From Psychromonas ossibalaenae ATCC BAA-1528 (GTDB lineage: Bacteria > Pseudomonadota > Gammaproteobacteria > Enterobacterales > Psychromonadaceae), in contig NZ_KB906993.1 in NCBI RefSeq assembly GCF_000381745.1, positions 1 through 64,000 on the forward strand: 64,000 bases of DNA, read 5' to 3'. The translations under genes were made by a program, and so were the position numbers. Every line of letters begins with the position of its first letter. The first letter of the stretch is position 1. A model generated the notes under the pieces. That model was not told where the DNA came from, did not search any database, and saw only the letters and a list, made by a program, of their open reading frames with translations. This document shows positions 45,255 through 52,682 of the stretch, piece by piece.

Positions 45255-45285
45255 AGTTACAGCTAAAATTATTTTAGCTGTAACT
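45255..45285. other. 14-bp perfect hairpin in the betI-acyltransferase gap
   Basis: AGTTACAGCTAAAA (45255-45268) and TTTTAGCTGTAACT (45272-45285) form a perfect 14-bp stem with a 3-nt loop. It lies inside a 77-codon open frame (45220-45453) that I do not support as a gene. Apart from this hairpin I see nothing named in 45150-45571. Confidence 0.55.
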
Positions 45286-45571
45286 ATCTTCTCACTGGTA
45301 GGTAAGCATACGATATCAACAATAGCCTTTGTTTCAGGAAAACTGCTTGAGGGCGCTTTGGAAAAGAGAGAAGAAAGGCAGAAAAACTCACCTTATCCTC
45401 GGAGGCAGGCCATACAGATTCGACACCGCATTGAACCAATGGCAGTGCCTTAAATTCAATGAATCACTTCCAGTAATTCGACTATCACAGCAGCATAAAC
45501 TACTGTGAATTTATTAGGCTTAACTGTGAAACAGCGCAAGAAAATATTTATTATGTACGAAGGAGTTAGGA

Positions 45572-47359
45572 TTGATAGGGAACACATTTAGTTGTCAAAA
45601 AGAGTTACCGATAATGCCGGTACCAGACTTGAATATAACATGCGGTAAACTTATTGAATGGGCAGAGCCACTATTAACGGAAGAAGAGTCAATTAAGACC
45701 AGAGAAGTAATTGAGCTGTTTTTGCAGCCTGGTGGTGAAGGAGAAAAATTACAAAACGAGCTGATTGAATGGGCTCAGCCTCCCGCAGTTTTGAACTGGT
45801 TTGCGCCCGTTTGGCGCGATTTCTATTTGTCATGCCCCAAATCACTGGTGATTAACAGTAACGTATTTTATTACCTAAAAAGCAAGCTTGATGAAAATAC
45901 CCGCTCACAGGCAAGTATCGCAGCTGCACTTATCAGTAGTGTTTATGATTTTATTGCTTTGATTGATACAAAAGAACTGACGCCTGATATGCAGAAAGAC
46001 GTACCGCTATGTATGAATCAGTATCGGAGCCTTTTTTCCTCAACAAGAATACCGCGCCAAGGGACAGATGACTTCAAAGTTTCATCAAACAGAAAGCATA
46101 TAGTGGTTATGCATAATCAACGTATCTACAAACTCACTATTATTGATGAAAATGGCGCTATTCGCTCTTATTCTGCCATTGAATTTGAGTTAAATTGTAT
46201 TCTTTCTCCCTCAGAAAAAGGACAGAATTTAGGCCTGCTTAGTACTATGCCTCGAGACCAATGGGCAAAGAGTCGGGCTGATCTGCTTGAGATCTCGACA
46301 AATAATATACAGGCAATTCGCACGCTGGAAGATGCATCTTTTGTGTTATGCCTCGACGAAAAAAGCCCTGTAGAAATTACCGATGTCTCAAAACAGCTAC
46401 TTCACGGGTCGGGTCAGGATCGATTTTTTGATAAGTCGCTGCAGTTTATCGTTTTTAAAAACGGCAAGACCGGCATCAATTTTGAGCATACCGGCGTAGA
46501 CGGCTCAGTTATGCTGCGCATGGTTGGTCATATATATGACACCATTGATCAAGTTTCTTTTGCTGAAAGGAACGTTTCTACTGAGACAAAGCAGGGACTT
46601 TCCCTAAGTCTCGAAGAAATTGAATTTGACTTAGATGAAACGCTGAAGCAGACAGTTCATACAGCAAAAGATTCGTTTAAGCAGCATACTGAAAATACCC
46701 AGACCAGGGTTTTAAATTTCACCGCCTTTGGTAAAAACCAGATCAAGCAGTTTGGGGTCAGCCCTGATGCCTTTGTTCAGTTAGCCCTGCAGCTGGCTGA
46801 GCATAAGCTTTATGGAAAGTGCTACAGTGCCTATGAAGCAGTGATGACCCGAACGTTTGTTGACGGGCGTATCGATGCATTACATACCGTTTCCCCCGAG
46901 TCGATCCGTTTTATTGAGAATATAGGCGACGCAAGCTGCAGTACTCAGGCTAAAATTGATTCACTTATTAGTGCCTCTCAAAAACATGTCGAAAGGGCCG
47001 GGGAGTGCAGGTCTGGAGCAGGTATTTATGCGCATTTTCTTGCACTGAAATATCGTCATCAGGTTGCGGGAGATAAGATAGGCATTAGTACGCTCCCTGA
47101 AATATTTACAGATAAAGGATACCAGGCTCTCAGTCACAGTGTTGTTTGTACCAGTACCACGTCAGACTACGGCGTAGAGCTGGCAGGTTACGGGCCGATT
47201 GTTGATGACGGCTACGGGATCCGCTACTTTGTACGTAATGACTCGATCTGTTTTAATATGACCAGCCGAAGTATTATGCAGGACAAACTTGAGCAGATGC
47301 ACAGTTATATCGAACAGTCGCTGCTGGAAATGGCAGATTTGATGCGCCTGCGTAAATAA
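45572..47359 (+). CDS. Choline/carnitine O-acyltransferase family protein
   Basis: 595 aa from a TTG at 45572 that has AAGGAG 6 nt upstream; an ATG at 45614 is the alternative. The family signatures are ordered correctly: N-terminal LPIMPVPDLNITCGKLIEWAEPLLTEEE (the xLPxLPVPxL start), the catalytic-His motif INFEHTGVDG, CoA/carnitine-site YEAVMTRTFVDGRIDALHTVSPES, and SDYGVELAGYGPIVDDGYGIRYFV. There is no signal or organelle peptide. These enzymes move acyl groups between CoA and carnitine or choline and are rare in bacteria. It is transcribed away from betI, which suggests a link to choline or carnitine use, by inference. Confidence 0.85.
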   Translation: MIGNTFSCQKELPIMPVPDLNITCGKLIEWAEPLLTEEESIKTREVIELFLQPGGEGEKLQNELIEWAQPPAVLNWFAPVWRDFYLSCPKSLVINSNVFYYLKSKLDENTRSQASIAAALISSVYDFIALIDTKELTPDMQKDVPLCMNQYRSLFSSTRIPRQGTDDFKVSSNRKHIVVMHNQRIYKLTIIDENGAIRSYSAIEFELNCILSPSEKGQNLGLLSTMPRDQWAKSRADLLEISTNNIQAIRTLEDASFVLCLDEKSPVEITDVSKQLLHGSGQDRFFDKSLQFIVFKNGKTGINFEHTGVDGSVMLRMVGHIYDTIDQVSFAERNVSTETKQGLSLSLEEIEFDLDETLKQTVHTAKDSFKQHTENTQTRVLNFTAFGKNQIKQFGVSPDAFVQLALQLAEHKLYGKCYSAYEAVMTRTFVDGRIDALHTVSPESIRFIENIGDASCSTQAKIDSLISASQKHVERAGECRSGAGIYAHFLALKYRHQVAGDKIGISTLPEIFTDKGYQALSHSVVCTSTTSDYGVELAGYGPIVDDGYGIRYFVRNDSICFNMTSRSIMQDKLEQMHSYIEQSLLEMADLMRLRK

Positions 47360-47368
47360 CGCAACTAC

Positions 47369-47403
47369 CAGCACACTCTACTAGAACAAGGGTGTGCTGT
47401 TTT
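47369..47403 (+). terminator. Rho-independent terminator after the acyltransferase
   Basis: CAGCACAC (47369-47376) and GTGTGCTG (47392-47399) form an 8-bp stem, followed by TTTTATTT. Confidence 0.8.
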
Positions 47404-47405
47404 AT

Positions 47406-48722
47406 TTATATATCCAGTCTTAAGTTGTTATGCACTTCATCTATTAGCGATTTCGGCACTTCATTTTCTATTGCCAGTGCTTTCCATTTAGAAACCATCT
47501 CGATGGTTTGATCAATGATCTCGTTTATTTTTGATCTGCTGAAAATGGGACTTAGTCTTTCGAAACCGTAGAAGTCTTTACGGACAAAGCTGTCTCTTTT
47601 TCCTGCCAGCGTCATCCAATGACTATTTACCCACTTGCTGCCGGCTTTATAGCTATAGGCGAGATCATAGGCTGGAGATAACTGCCATTTTTCCTCACTG
47701 TTTAACATGAAGGCAAAGTTCTTGGAGTGATCATCGTGGTTTCTGGCTATAACGTTAAACACCATGCGTTTAAATATCTGCATTGCTTCCGCCGGGCTTA
47801 ATTTTAACTGCCGTGCAACACTTATCAGTTCTTCATAGGAAAATGATCCGGGTTGTTTGTAGCTGATGTGCGCGATACCGTTGAGCGTCTGAACATGTAC
47901 CTTGTGATTTCCTATTCTGTCAAACCGCTGAGTAATGAAATGTCTTCTTGAGCCTTCTTCAAGCAGGCGGCAGTCAGTCATGGTCACACCGCAGCTTTGA
48001 GCCATTAGGTGATAAGTATACTCCATGGCACCGAACCCCATGGGATCGCCGAAAGTTTCCTGGCTTTTGCTGTGCTCGCTTACCCCGTCAAATTTCATTA
48101 AGTAGTGTTTATACCCTGCAGGAACGTTTGTTTGTCCAGATTTTACCTGAGTGAAATCCTCGTTGAATGCCAGTACCGCTTTAGGCCTCGCTCCACCAGC
48201 ACTCATTCCTACGGACATCAGAGCTAACATCGCCTGTTTGTCCTGCTGTCCGTTATCGTTCAGCTCGACATTAAAGCTGTCTCTTTCATTTAATATCTCT
48301 TGAGCGACAGAAACTAATGACTGAACTTCAATATTCTTTGAAGAATTGAACTGTTTGACTCTTGTTGCTGGTGCGTAGTTTAACGCTCCCATACCGCGTT
48401 TACCGATATACTGCAGCCTCTCAAGTGGTGATATGCTCCCTGGAGACCGACCTTGACCTGCAACCCAGGCATTTAACACCGCATTACCGAAATCATCCGG
48501 CAATGAGTCTGCAATTAGGCCGGGCAGTCCTTTAAAGGTTTGTTTATCGATTCCAGGAAAGGTGAAAATTTTCTTTGATGCCGGCATTTTCAAGGGTGAC
48601 AGCTCTATACCTTTATTGATGAAGCTTGGTTCGTACTCAAATGCACCGATACCGGTATCCGCATTAAAGCTTACTGCACCAACATCATGATCTTTATATT
48701 TTACACTAACAGCTTCTACCAT
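47406..48722 (-). CDS. hipA: HipA-type serine/threonine kinase toxin
   Basis: 438 aa. HipA features: the N-terminal VGAVSFNADTGIGAFEYEPSFINKGIELSPLKMP, then ISPLERLQYIGKRGMGALNYAP, the regulatory/ATP loop region MSVGMSAGGARPKAVLAF, HYLMKFDG, ITQRFDRIG, and the catalytic NVIARNHDDHSKNFAFMLN followed by the metal-binding SPAYDLAYS. HipA toxins phosphorylate glutamyl-tRNA synthetase and cause growth arrest unless bound by HipB. The gene overlaps hipB by 7 nt. It appears intact. Confidence 0.92.
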   Translation of the reverse strand: MVEAVSVKYKDHDVGAVSFNADTGIGAFEYEPSFINKGIELSPLKMPASKKIFTFPGIDKQTFKGLPGLIADSLPDDFGNAVLNAWVAGQGRSPGSISPLERLQYIGKRGMGALNYAPATRVKQFNSSKNIEVQSLVSVAQEILNERDSFNVELNDNGQQDKQAMLALMSVGMSAGGARPKAVLAFNEDFTQVKSGQTNVPAGYKHYLMKFDGVSEHSKSQETFGDPMGFGAMEYTYHLMAQSCGVTMTDCRLLEEGSRRHFITQRFDRIGNHKVHVQTLNGIAHISYKQPGSFSYEELISVARQLKLSPAEAMQIFKRMVFNVIARNHDDHSKNFAFMLNSEEKWQLSPAYDLAYSYKAGSKWVNSHWMTLAGKRDSFVRKDFYGFERLSPIFSRSKINEIIDQTIEMVSKWKALAIENEVPKSLIDEVHNNLRLDI

Positions 48723-49054
48723 TCGGGTGTACTCTCATCATTATTATTGTTTTGAACAGCTTTGCTCTTAGATGCTCGCTTACGCTGTGCGCCTTTCAGC
48801 TTGGCCAGCTGTATAGGAGAAATAGGCTGTTCAGCTAAGAAAAGGGAAAGCTGATCCAACAGGTCGAGTCCCTGCATTACCGCAATCATAGTTTCTAACT
48901 TTGTCCTTCCTGCCTCAACATTAACTATGGTGTTCTTGGATAGACCTACCTTTAATGCAAGGGTTTCCTGAGAAAGGTTGGCATTTAATCGCGCCTGTTT
49001 TAGGCGCAGCCCCAATGTTTCCGCTATCATTTTCGGACTGTCGTTAATTTCCAT
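48716..49054 (-). CDS. hipB: HipB-type antitoxin, XRE helix-turn-helix
   Basis: 112 aa. The XRE domain is GLRLKQARLNANLSQETLALKVGLSKNTIVNVEAGRTKLETMIAVMQGL (about residues 14-62). The C-terminal tail is basic (KGAQRKRASKSKAVQ) and then Asn/Asp-rich (NNNNDES), longer than in E. coli HipB (88 aa). It would bind HipA and autorepress the operon. GGAG lies before the ATG. Confidence 0.9.
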   Translation of the reverse strand: MEINDSPKMIAETLGLRLKQARLNANLSQETLALKVGLSKNTIVNVEAGRTKLETMIAVMQGLDLLDQLSLFLAEQPISPIQLAKLKGAQRKRASKSKAVQNNNNDESTPEW

Positions 49055-49076
49055 AGACTTCTCCTTTTATTGAAGT

Positions 49077-49120
49077 GTACTACAATTACCCAACAACTCA
49101 AGCGGGGCACTACAATGACC
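49077..49120. promoter_or_regulatory. Repeated boxes upstream of hipB, candidate operators
   Basis: GTACTACAATTACC (49077-49090) and GCACTACAATGACC (49107-49120) are direct repeats with 30-bp spacing, close to three helical turns, 23 nt upstream of hipB. A weaker third copy, GTGCTATAATGATC, lies near 49240. This fits cooperative HipB binding, although the sequence is not the E. coli TATCC-N8-GGATA box. Confidence 0.45.
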
Positions 49121-49302
49121 GTGAAAGTGGTTGTTGAGGTCTTTTATGGCAATAATAACCTGATTTATGGGTGTTACCTCCATTCTTTATTTGGTTGTGT
49201 GTGAGCATAATCACCACTAAAGCGGGTGTTGCTTACTTATGGTGCTATAATGATCAGTTTTTTGGTTGTTGAGTTGCTATTAAAAACCTTACAACTGAAA
49301 GG

Positions 49303-49468
49303 TTATACCAAACTGATTATGTAAATGGTCAGTTTTAGGCGCAGAAAAAATCGATACTAGCAAGGCATTAATTGATGTGACTAGTTATTCTAATTACGAA
49401 ATTAATAACGAAGATAGGATTGATTTTAACCAGCATAAAAGATTAGATACTTATTCAGATTGGTATTA
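49303..49468. mobile_element. MITE-like element, 166 bp
   Basis: The ends TTATACCAAACTGA (49303-49316) and TCAGATTGGTATTA (49455-49468) are near-perfect inverted repeats. The interior (AAAATCGATACTAGCAAGGC, then GATTTTAACCAGC) looks like a dispersed element I associate with marine gammaproteobacteria. There is no transposase. The outer TTATACCAA is shared with the element at 8776. Confidence 0.65.
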
Positions 49469-49487
49469 TCAGGGAGCTCCCTGATAA
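49466..49487. repeat. 22-bp perfect palindrome
   Basis: An 11-bp arm TTATCAGGGAG is followed immediately by its exact complement CTCCCTGATAA, overlapping the right end of the MITE-like element by 3 bp. The rest of 49488-49690 shows no gene. Confidence 0.7.
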
Positions 49488-49690
49488 GATGTAATTTCTA
49501 ATTAGTGATCTGTGGCTTAGAAACAAAGAAGCGGCTAAAAAAAATAACACTGCTCTACAAGCTGAGCATTTTGCAATAATGTTTGTAGAGCAAAATTTAT
49601 CTGAGCAAGACACTACAGCGCACCTTAATACCTAGACAACAATACTATTTGCCTTTAAATTATACTTTTAAATAACGAAAAGGCGAGTGC

Positions 49691-49798
49691 ATGTTTAGCC
49701 ATATGATGATTGGTACGAATGACGTAGTTCGTTCTAAAGTTTTTTATGATGAATTAATGAAAGTACTTGGTTACAGCGAAGGTGTAATCTATGGATAG
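49691..49798 (+). pseudogene. VOC/glyoxalase-family N-terminal fragment, 35 aa
   Basis: MFSHMMIGTNDVVRSKVFYDELMKVLGYSEG matches the first beta-alpha unit of vicinal-oxygen-chelate proteins of about 125 aa, then ends YG-stop, with the stop inside the start region of the next gene (ATGGATAG). The other 90 residues are absent. The break coincides with the beginning of a cassette-like gene, so a cassette insertion or deletion probably cut it. Confidence 0.7.
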
Positions 49799-50159
49799 TC
49801 ACGGATATTTAGACTTTAAATGGTTTAATGATATTTTGTATGTAAAGGCTTTTGGACCTTTCAATGATGAAGGTTCGATTGAAGCAGCCAAAGCATATAT
49901 TGATGTCATTAGTAATCGAAGTTGCGTTAACTATTCTGTCGTTGAAATATTAACGCATGAGAGTTTAGGCTCACCAAATACAATGAAAGAAGTTACTAAA
50001 GTTTGGACATTTTTAGGTGACAATGGCTGTACATCATTAGCTATTATTCATTCTAATGCTATTCAATCTACGCTTGCTGAAAAATTCATCCCTAAATTTG
50101 GTAAAGTATTTAATAAATTAGAAAGTGCAGAAAGGTGGATCGGAAGTCGTAGCGCCTAA
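49791..50159 (+). CDS. STAS-like hypothetical protein, integron-cassette type
   Basis: 122 aa: MDSHGYLDFKWFNDILYVKAFGPFNDEGSIEAAKAYIDVI and later TKVWTFLGDNGCTSLAIIHSNAIQSTLAEKFIPKFGKVFNKLESAERWI. The beta-strand, acidic turn and helix order resembles the SpoIIAA/STAS-like proteins often found as integron cargo; no catalytic residues are visible. Its stop codon TAA forms part of the CTAAC that begins the attC, which is standard for cassette genes. The ribosome site is weak. The start overlaps the VOC fragment. Confidence 0.65.
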   Translation: MDSHGYLDFKWFNDILYVKAFGPFNDEGSIEAAKAYIDVISNRSCVNYSVVEILTHESLGSPNTMKEVTKVWTFLGDNGCTSLAIIHSNAIQSTLAEKFIPKFGKVFNKLESAERWIGSRSA

Positions 50160-50254
50160 CAATCACTTTAAACGAAACAGAAATAGTAAGCTAGGTTTTG
50201 CTCCGCCGCACAATTTTAGCCAACTACTTTTGTCCGCTTTGGTCATAAAGTTAA
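50155..50254 (+). other. attC-like integron recombination site
   Basis: The layout is CCTAACAATCACTTTAAACG, AATAGTAAGCTAGG, then TTTTGCTCCGCCGCAC (the central spacer), then GCCAACTACTTTTGTCCGC and an end AAAGTTAAC. Left and right arms pair imperfectly in the attC manner with AAC/GTT at the outer ends. It separates two small genes in one orientation. Confidence 0.6.
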
Positions 50255-50270
50255 CTTTTGGATAAATATC

Positions 50271-50429
50271 ATGAAAAAACTATTGAACATCATTATTTGT
50301 ATCTTGTTACCACCTTTAGCCGTATTTCTTAAAAATGGTGTCGGTAAAGACCTATTTCTTAATATCGTTCTTAGTATTTTCTTTTTTGTGCCTGGCGTTA
50401 TACACGCCCTATGGGCTACCACAAAATAG
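50271..50429 (+). CDS. Pmp3/YqaE family small membrane protein (UPF0057)
   Basis: 52 aa: MKKLLNIIICILLPPLAVFLKNGVGKDLFLNIVLSIFFFVPGVIHALWATTK. The ILLPPLAVFLK, NI-L and VPGVIHALW elements define the Pmp3/YqaE family of two-helix proteins linked to membrane potential and salt or cold stress. It begins 17 nt after the attC and is followed by another attC-left-half motif (TTTAAACGGGA, 50458-50468), so it is a one-gene cassette. No strong Shine-Dalgarno is present. Confidence 0.85.
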   Translation: MKKLLNIIICILLPPLAVFLKNGVGKDLFLNIVLSIFFFVPGVIHALWATTK

Positions 50430-50472
50430 GACAGTGAAAGTACATTGTTGCTCAGCGTTTAAACGGGATCCC

Positions 50473-50658
50473 CTAATTCCAGGGTAATGCCCAGCCGGCA
50501 TTTGCACAATGTTTCTCTAAAAAGTCCATGAAAACTCTTACCTTGGGCGGCAAATGCTCACGATGAGGGTAGAGTGCATAGACACCTCTCGGCGCTAATT
50601 CATACTCCTGCAGCACGGGAATAAGTTTACCTGTGCGTAACTCTTCATGAACGATGGT
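50473..50658 (-). pseudogene. LysR-family regulator, C-terminal remnant
   Basis: About 60 residues on the minus strand, ELRTGKLIPVLQEYELAPRGVYALYPHREHLPPKVRVFMDFLEKHC, match the extreme C-terminus of LysR effector-binding domains (LVPVL..y......yalyP..r.lp.KvRaFidFL). The helix-turn-helix and most of the effector domain are missing. Upstream of it the DNA turns into an EthD gene on the other strand. Confidence 0.8.
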
Positions 50659-50902
50659 TTTTAAGTACATTCAGTCTCACACAACTGCTTCTCCGATTAA
50701 TGAGGGAATTCGTGAATCAAGGGGAATGCAGGAGGGATACGACGATGTTGTAGAAGCCTGGTTTGAATCGGAACAAAATCTCATGGAAGCAATGAGCTCT
50801 TCGGAAGGGCTGGAAATAAGTGCAATATTGCTGAAAAATGAAGGTAATTTCATCGATCATGTTAAATCAACGGCATTTATTGCTCAGGAGTATGCTCTGT
50901 AA
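50656..50902 (+). pseudogene. EthD-domain protein, N-terminally truncated
   Basis: The frame gives about 80 residues: KYIQSHTTASPINEGIRESRG, then YDDVVEAWFESEQNLMEAMSSSEG and NEGNFIDHVKSTAFIAQEYAL. This matches the second two thirds of the EthD dimeric alpha-beta barrel (Y.Q.H........D.v.E.WFd......a..S.eg....DE..FiD......f..eE). The first strand and helix are lost, and the nominal ATG at 50654 lies in the LysR remnant, so it is unlikely to be functional. Confidence 0.75.
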
Positions 50903-51102
50903 AGCTGTGACAAATCATGCTCACCAGTCAGAGGTATCCAACACCTAATCCATTATTGTCACTGTTTAAGCATTACCTTGAAACGTACTAATTAGTTTTC
51001 TAACTTATTAATAAAGGCTGTATCACAGTGACTTTACAAAACCTGGTTATAAGAGTAAAAGGAACTTTACTATTTGGGTTCACTTTTTTCAAGGAGAAAT
51101 CA

Positions 51103-51633
51103 TTGTTTAGTTCAACAGTTGATAACGAAATCAAACTGGCACTGATTGAAAAGTCTTTTGCGCCGCTGTATGTCGAACTGGCTAAAGAAAATTACACCGC
51201 CCTTGAACGGTGGCTGGCATGGCCGCCTCACTGTAAAAGTGAGCAGGACTTTGTTTCGTTTATTCAAAAATCGCTTCATGATTATGCAGACAACAAATCA
51301 ATGGTCTGTGCAGTATGGTTCAATGAAAAACTCGTTGGGAATGTAAGTTTTAATACAATTAATCATGACTTGAAAAAAGTCGATATTGGTTATTGGCTGG
51401 CTGAGTCAGCTCAAGGAAAAGGTATCATGACTCGGGTATGTAAAAAACTCATAAACATTGCGTTCAGTGAATTAAATATGCATAAGATTGAAATATCAGC
51501 GGCTAGCGGAAACCTGGCTAGCCGAGCTGTCTGTGAACGCTTAGGAATGACGCTGGAGGGTATTGTCACAAATTCAGAAAACCTCAATGGACGTATTGTT
51601 GATCATGCGGTTTATGGTCTTCATCGCACATAA
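51103..51633 (+). CDS. RimL-like ribosomal-protein/amine N-acetyltransferase
   Basis: 176 aa from the TTG at 51103, which has AAGGAG 6 nt upstream; the frame opens at 51028 but the extra 25 residues are not family-like. It is an Acetyltransf_3 protein: IKLALIEKSFAPLYVELAKENYTALERWLAWPPHCKSEQDFVSFIQ, VDIGYWLAESAQGKGIMTRVCKKLINIAF (acetyl-CoA loop Q-G-K-G) and NLASRAVCERLGMTLEGI. This is the RimJ/RimL/YdaF group, which acetylates protein N-termini or small amines. Confidence 0.88.
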   Translation: MFSSTVDNEIKLALIEKSFAPLYVELAKENYTALERWLAWPPHCKSEQDFVSFIQKSLHDYADNKSMVCAVWFNEKLVGNVSFNTINHDLKKVDIGYWLAESAQGKGIMTRVCKKLINIAFSELNMHKIEISAASGNLASRAVCERLGMTLEGIVTNSENLNGRIVDHAVYGLHRT

Positions 51634-51687
51634 ACTCAGTGACAGCATAACAACGGTTGTTAACGCCGTAATACAAAGGAACAGTAT

Positions 51688-52290
51688 ATGACAATTGATC
51701 ACTTCCAGCATAAAGCAGAAAATTATGAGCAAGATAGGAATAAAGTTAATACAGTAGGGCATATTGCCAACGCGGTTTTGAAATACCTTAAACTTGATAA
51801 AACGATGCAGATAATGGATTTTGGATCTGGTACAGGCTTGTTGTTAGAAAAGATAGCCCCGTTCGTAGGTAGAATCACAGCCGTAGATATATCGAGCTCC
51901 ATGAACAAAATACTGGAGGACAAAAGCGATAATTTAGGCTGTGAGCTTGAAATACTAGAAATTGATTTATCGAAAAGCAGCCTTGATAAGAAATTTGATA
52001 GAATCATCTCATCAATGACAATGCATCATATTGAAGACATACAAAAAATGTTTAAGAACTTTTATTCTATGTTGAGTGATAATGGTGTTATAGCAATTGC
52101 CGATTTAGATATCGAGGATGGAAGCTTTCATACACAAAATACAGGGGTTTACCATTTTGGGTTTGATCGCGAAACATTTTTAAACGCAGCAAAGCAAGCC
52201 GGATTTAAGAACCTTAATATAGTATCTGCAGCATCTGCGGTAAGGCCGAATGGTGAATATAACATATTCATACTTACCGGGAATAAGTGA
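51688..52290 (+). CDS. Class I SAM-dependent methyltransferase
   Basis: 200 aa, AAAGGAACAG before the ATG. Motif I is MDFGSGTGLLLEKIAP (about residues 43-58), motif II ITAVDISSSMNKIL, followed by FDRIISSMTMHHIEDIQKMF and a C-terminal DFIEDGSF-like DLDIEDGSFH. It belongs to the Methyltransf_11/25 group, small-molecule type. It lies 54 nt downstream of the acetyltransferase on the same strand. The intergene contains AACAAC-G-GTTGTT. The substrate is unknown. Confidence 0.85.
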   Translation: MTIDHFQHKAENYEQDRNKVNTVGHIANAVLKYLKLDKTMQIMDFGSGTGLLLEKIAPFVGRITAVDISSSMNKILEDKSDNLGCELEILEIDLSKSSLDKKFDRIISSMTMHHIEDIQKMFKNFYSMLSDNGVIAIADLDIEDGSFHTQNTGVYHFGFDRETFLNAAKQAGFKNLNIVSAASAVRPNGEYNIFILTGNK

Positions 52291-52393
52291 TATCGCTGTA
52301 ACAACGAGACAGCAGTCTTTTGGGGTTATATATCAATGAGTTTAAAATATATAAGATGTCAACTTTTCGCATGCATTTGTCGCAAGTAGCAAG

Positions 52394-52606
52394 ATGCATA
52401 ATGATATAAACAAGCAAATTGAGTCTATTAATGAACAAGTAAATCTGATAAATGAAGAGTTAATTTTACAAAACGAAAAAAGTGCTGATATGGAAACTCT
52501 TAAACAGTTAAAAGATAATTTAATAGAAGAGGAGCTAATGGAGCTTTATCGAAAGCTAGAGAATAAAGGATTCATACTCTACTCTCAGCCTGCAGCCATA
52601 AAATAA
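52394..52606 (+). CDS. Small coiled-coil protein, SlyX-like in size, 70 aa
   Basis: The sequence is almost wholly heptad-like: INKQIESINEQVNLINEELILQNEKSADMETLKQLKDNLIEEELMELYRKLENKGF, which predicts a coiled coil. I do not recognise a family; the size is that of SlyX but the P-rich C-terminus of SlyX is absent. The ribosome binding site (AGCAAG) is weak. It stands between a methyltransferase and phzF on the same strand. Confidence 0.5.
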   Translation: MHNDINKQIESINEQVNLINEELILQNEKSADMETLKQLKDNLIEEELMELYRKLENKGFILYSQPAAIK

Positions 52607-52682
52607 AAGCTAATAGAGCCCATGCTAATTAAGTCGATATTAATACTGCATTTACTATTTCAGCATTAAAAAAGAGAGTCTT

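Noticed and set aside
45220-45453. 77-codon frame between betI and the acyltransferase
   Set aside because: Its middle is the perfect 14-bp hairpin, and the composition and start are poor; more likely non-coding.
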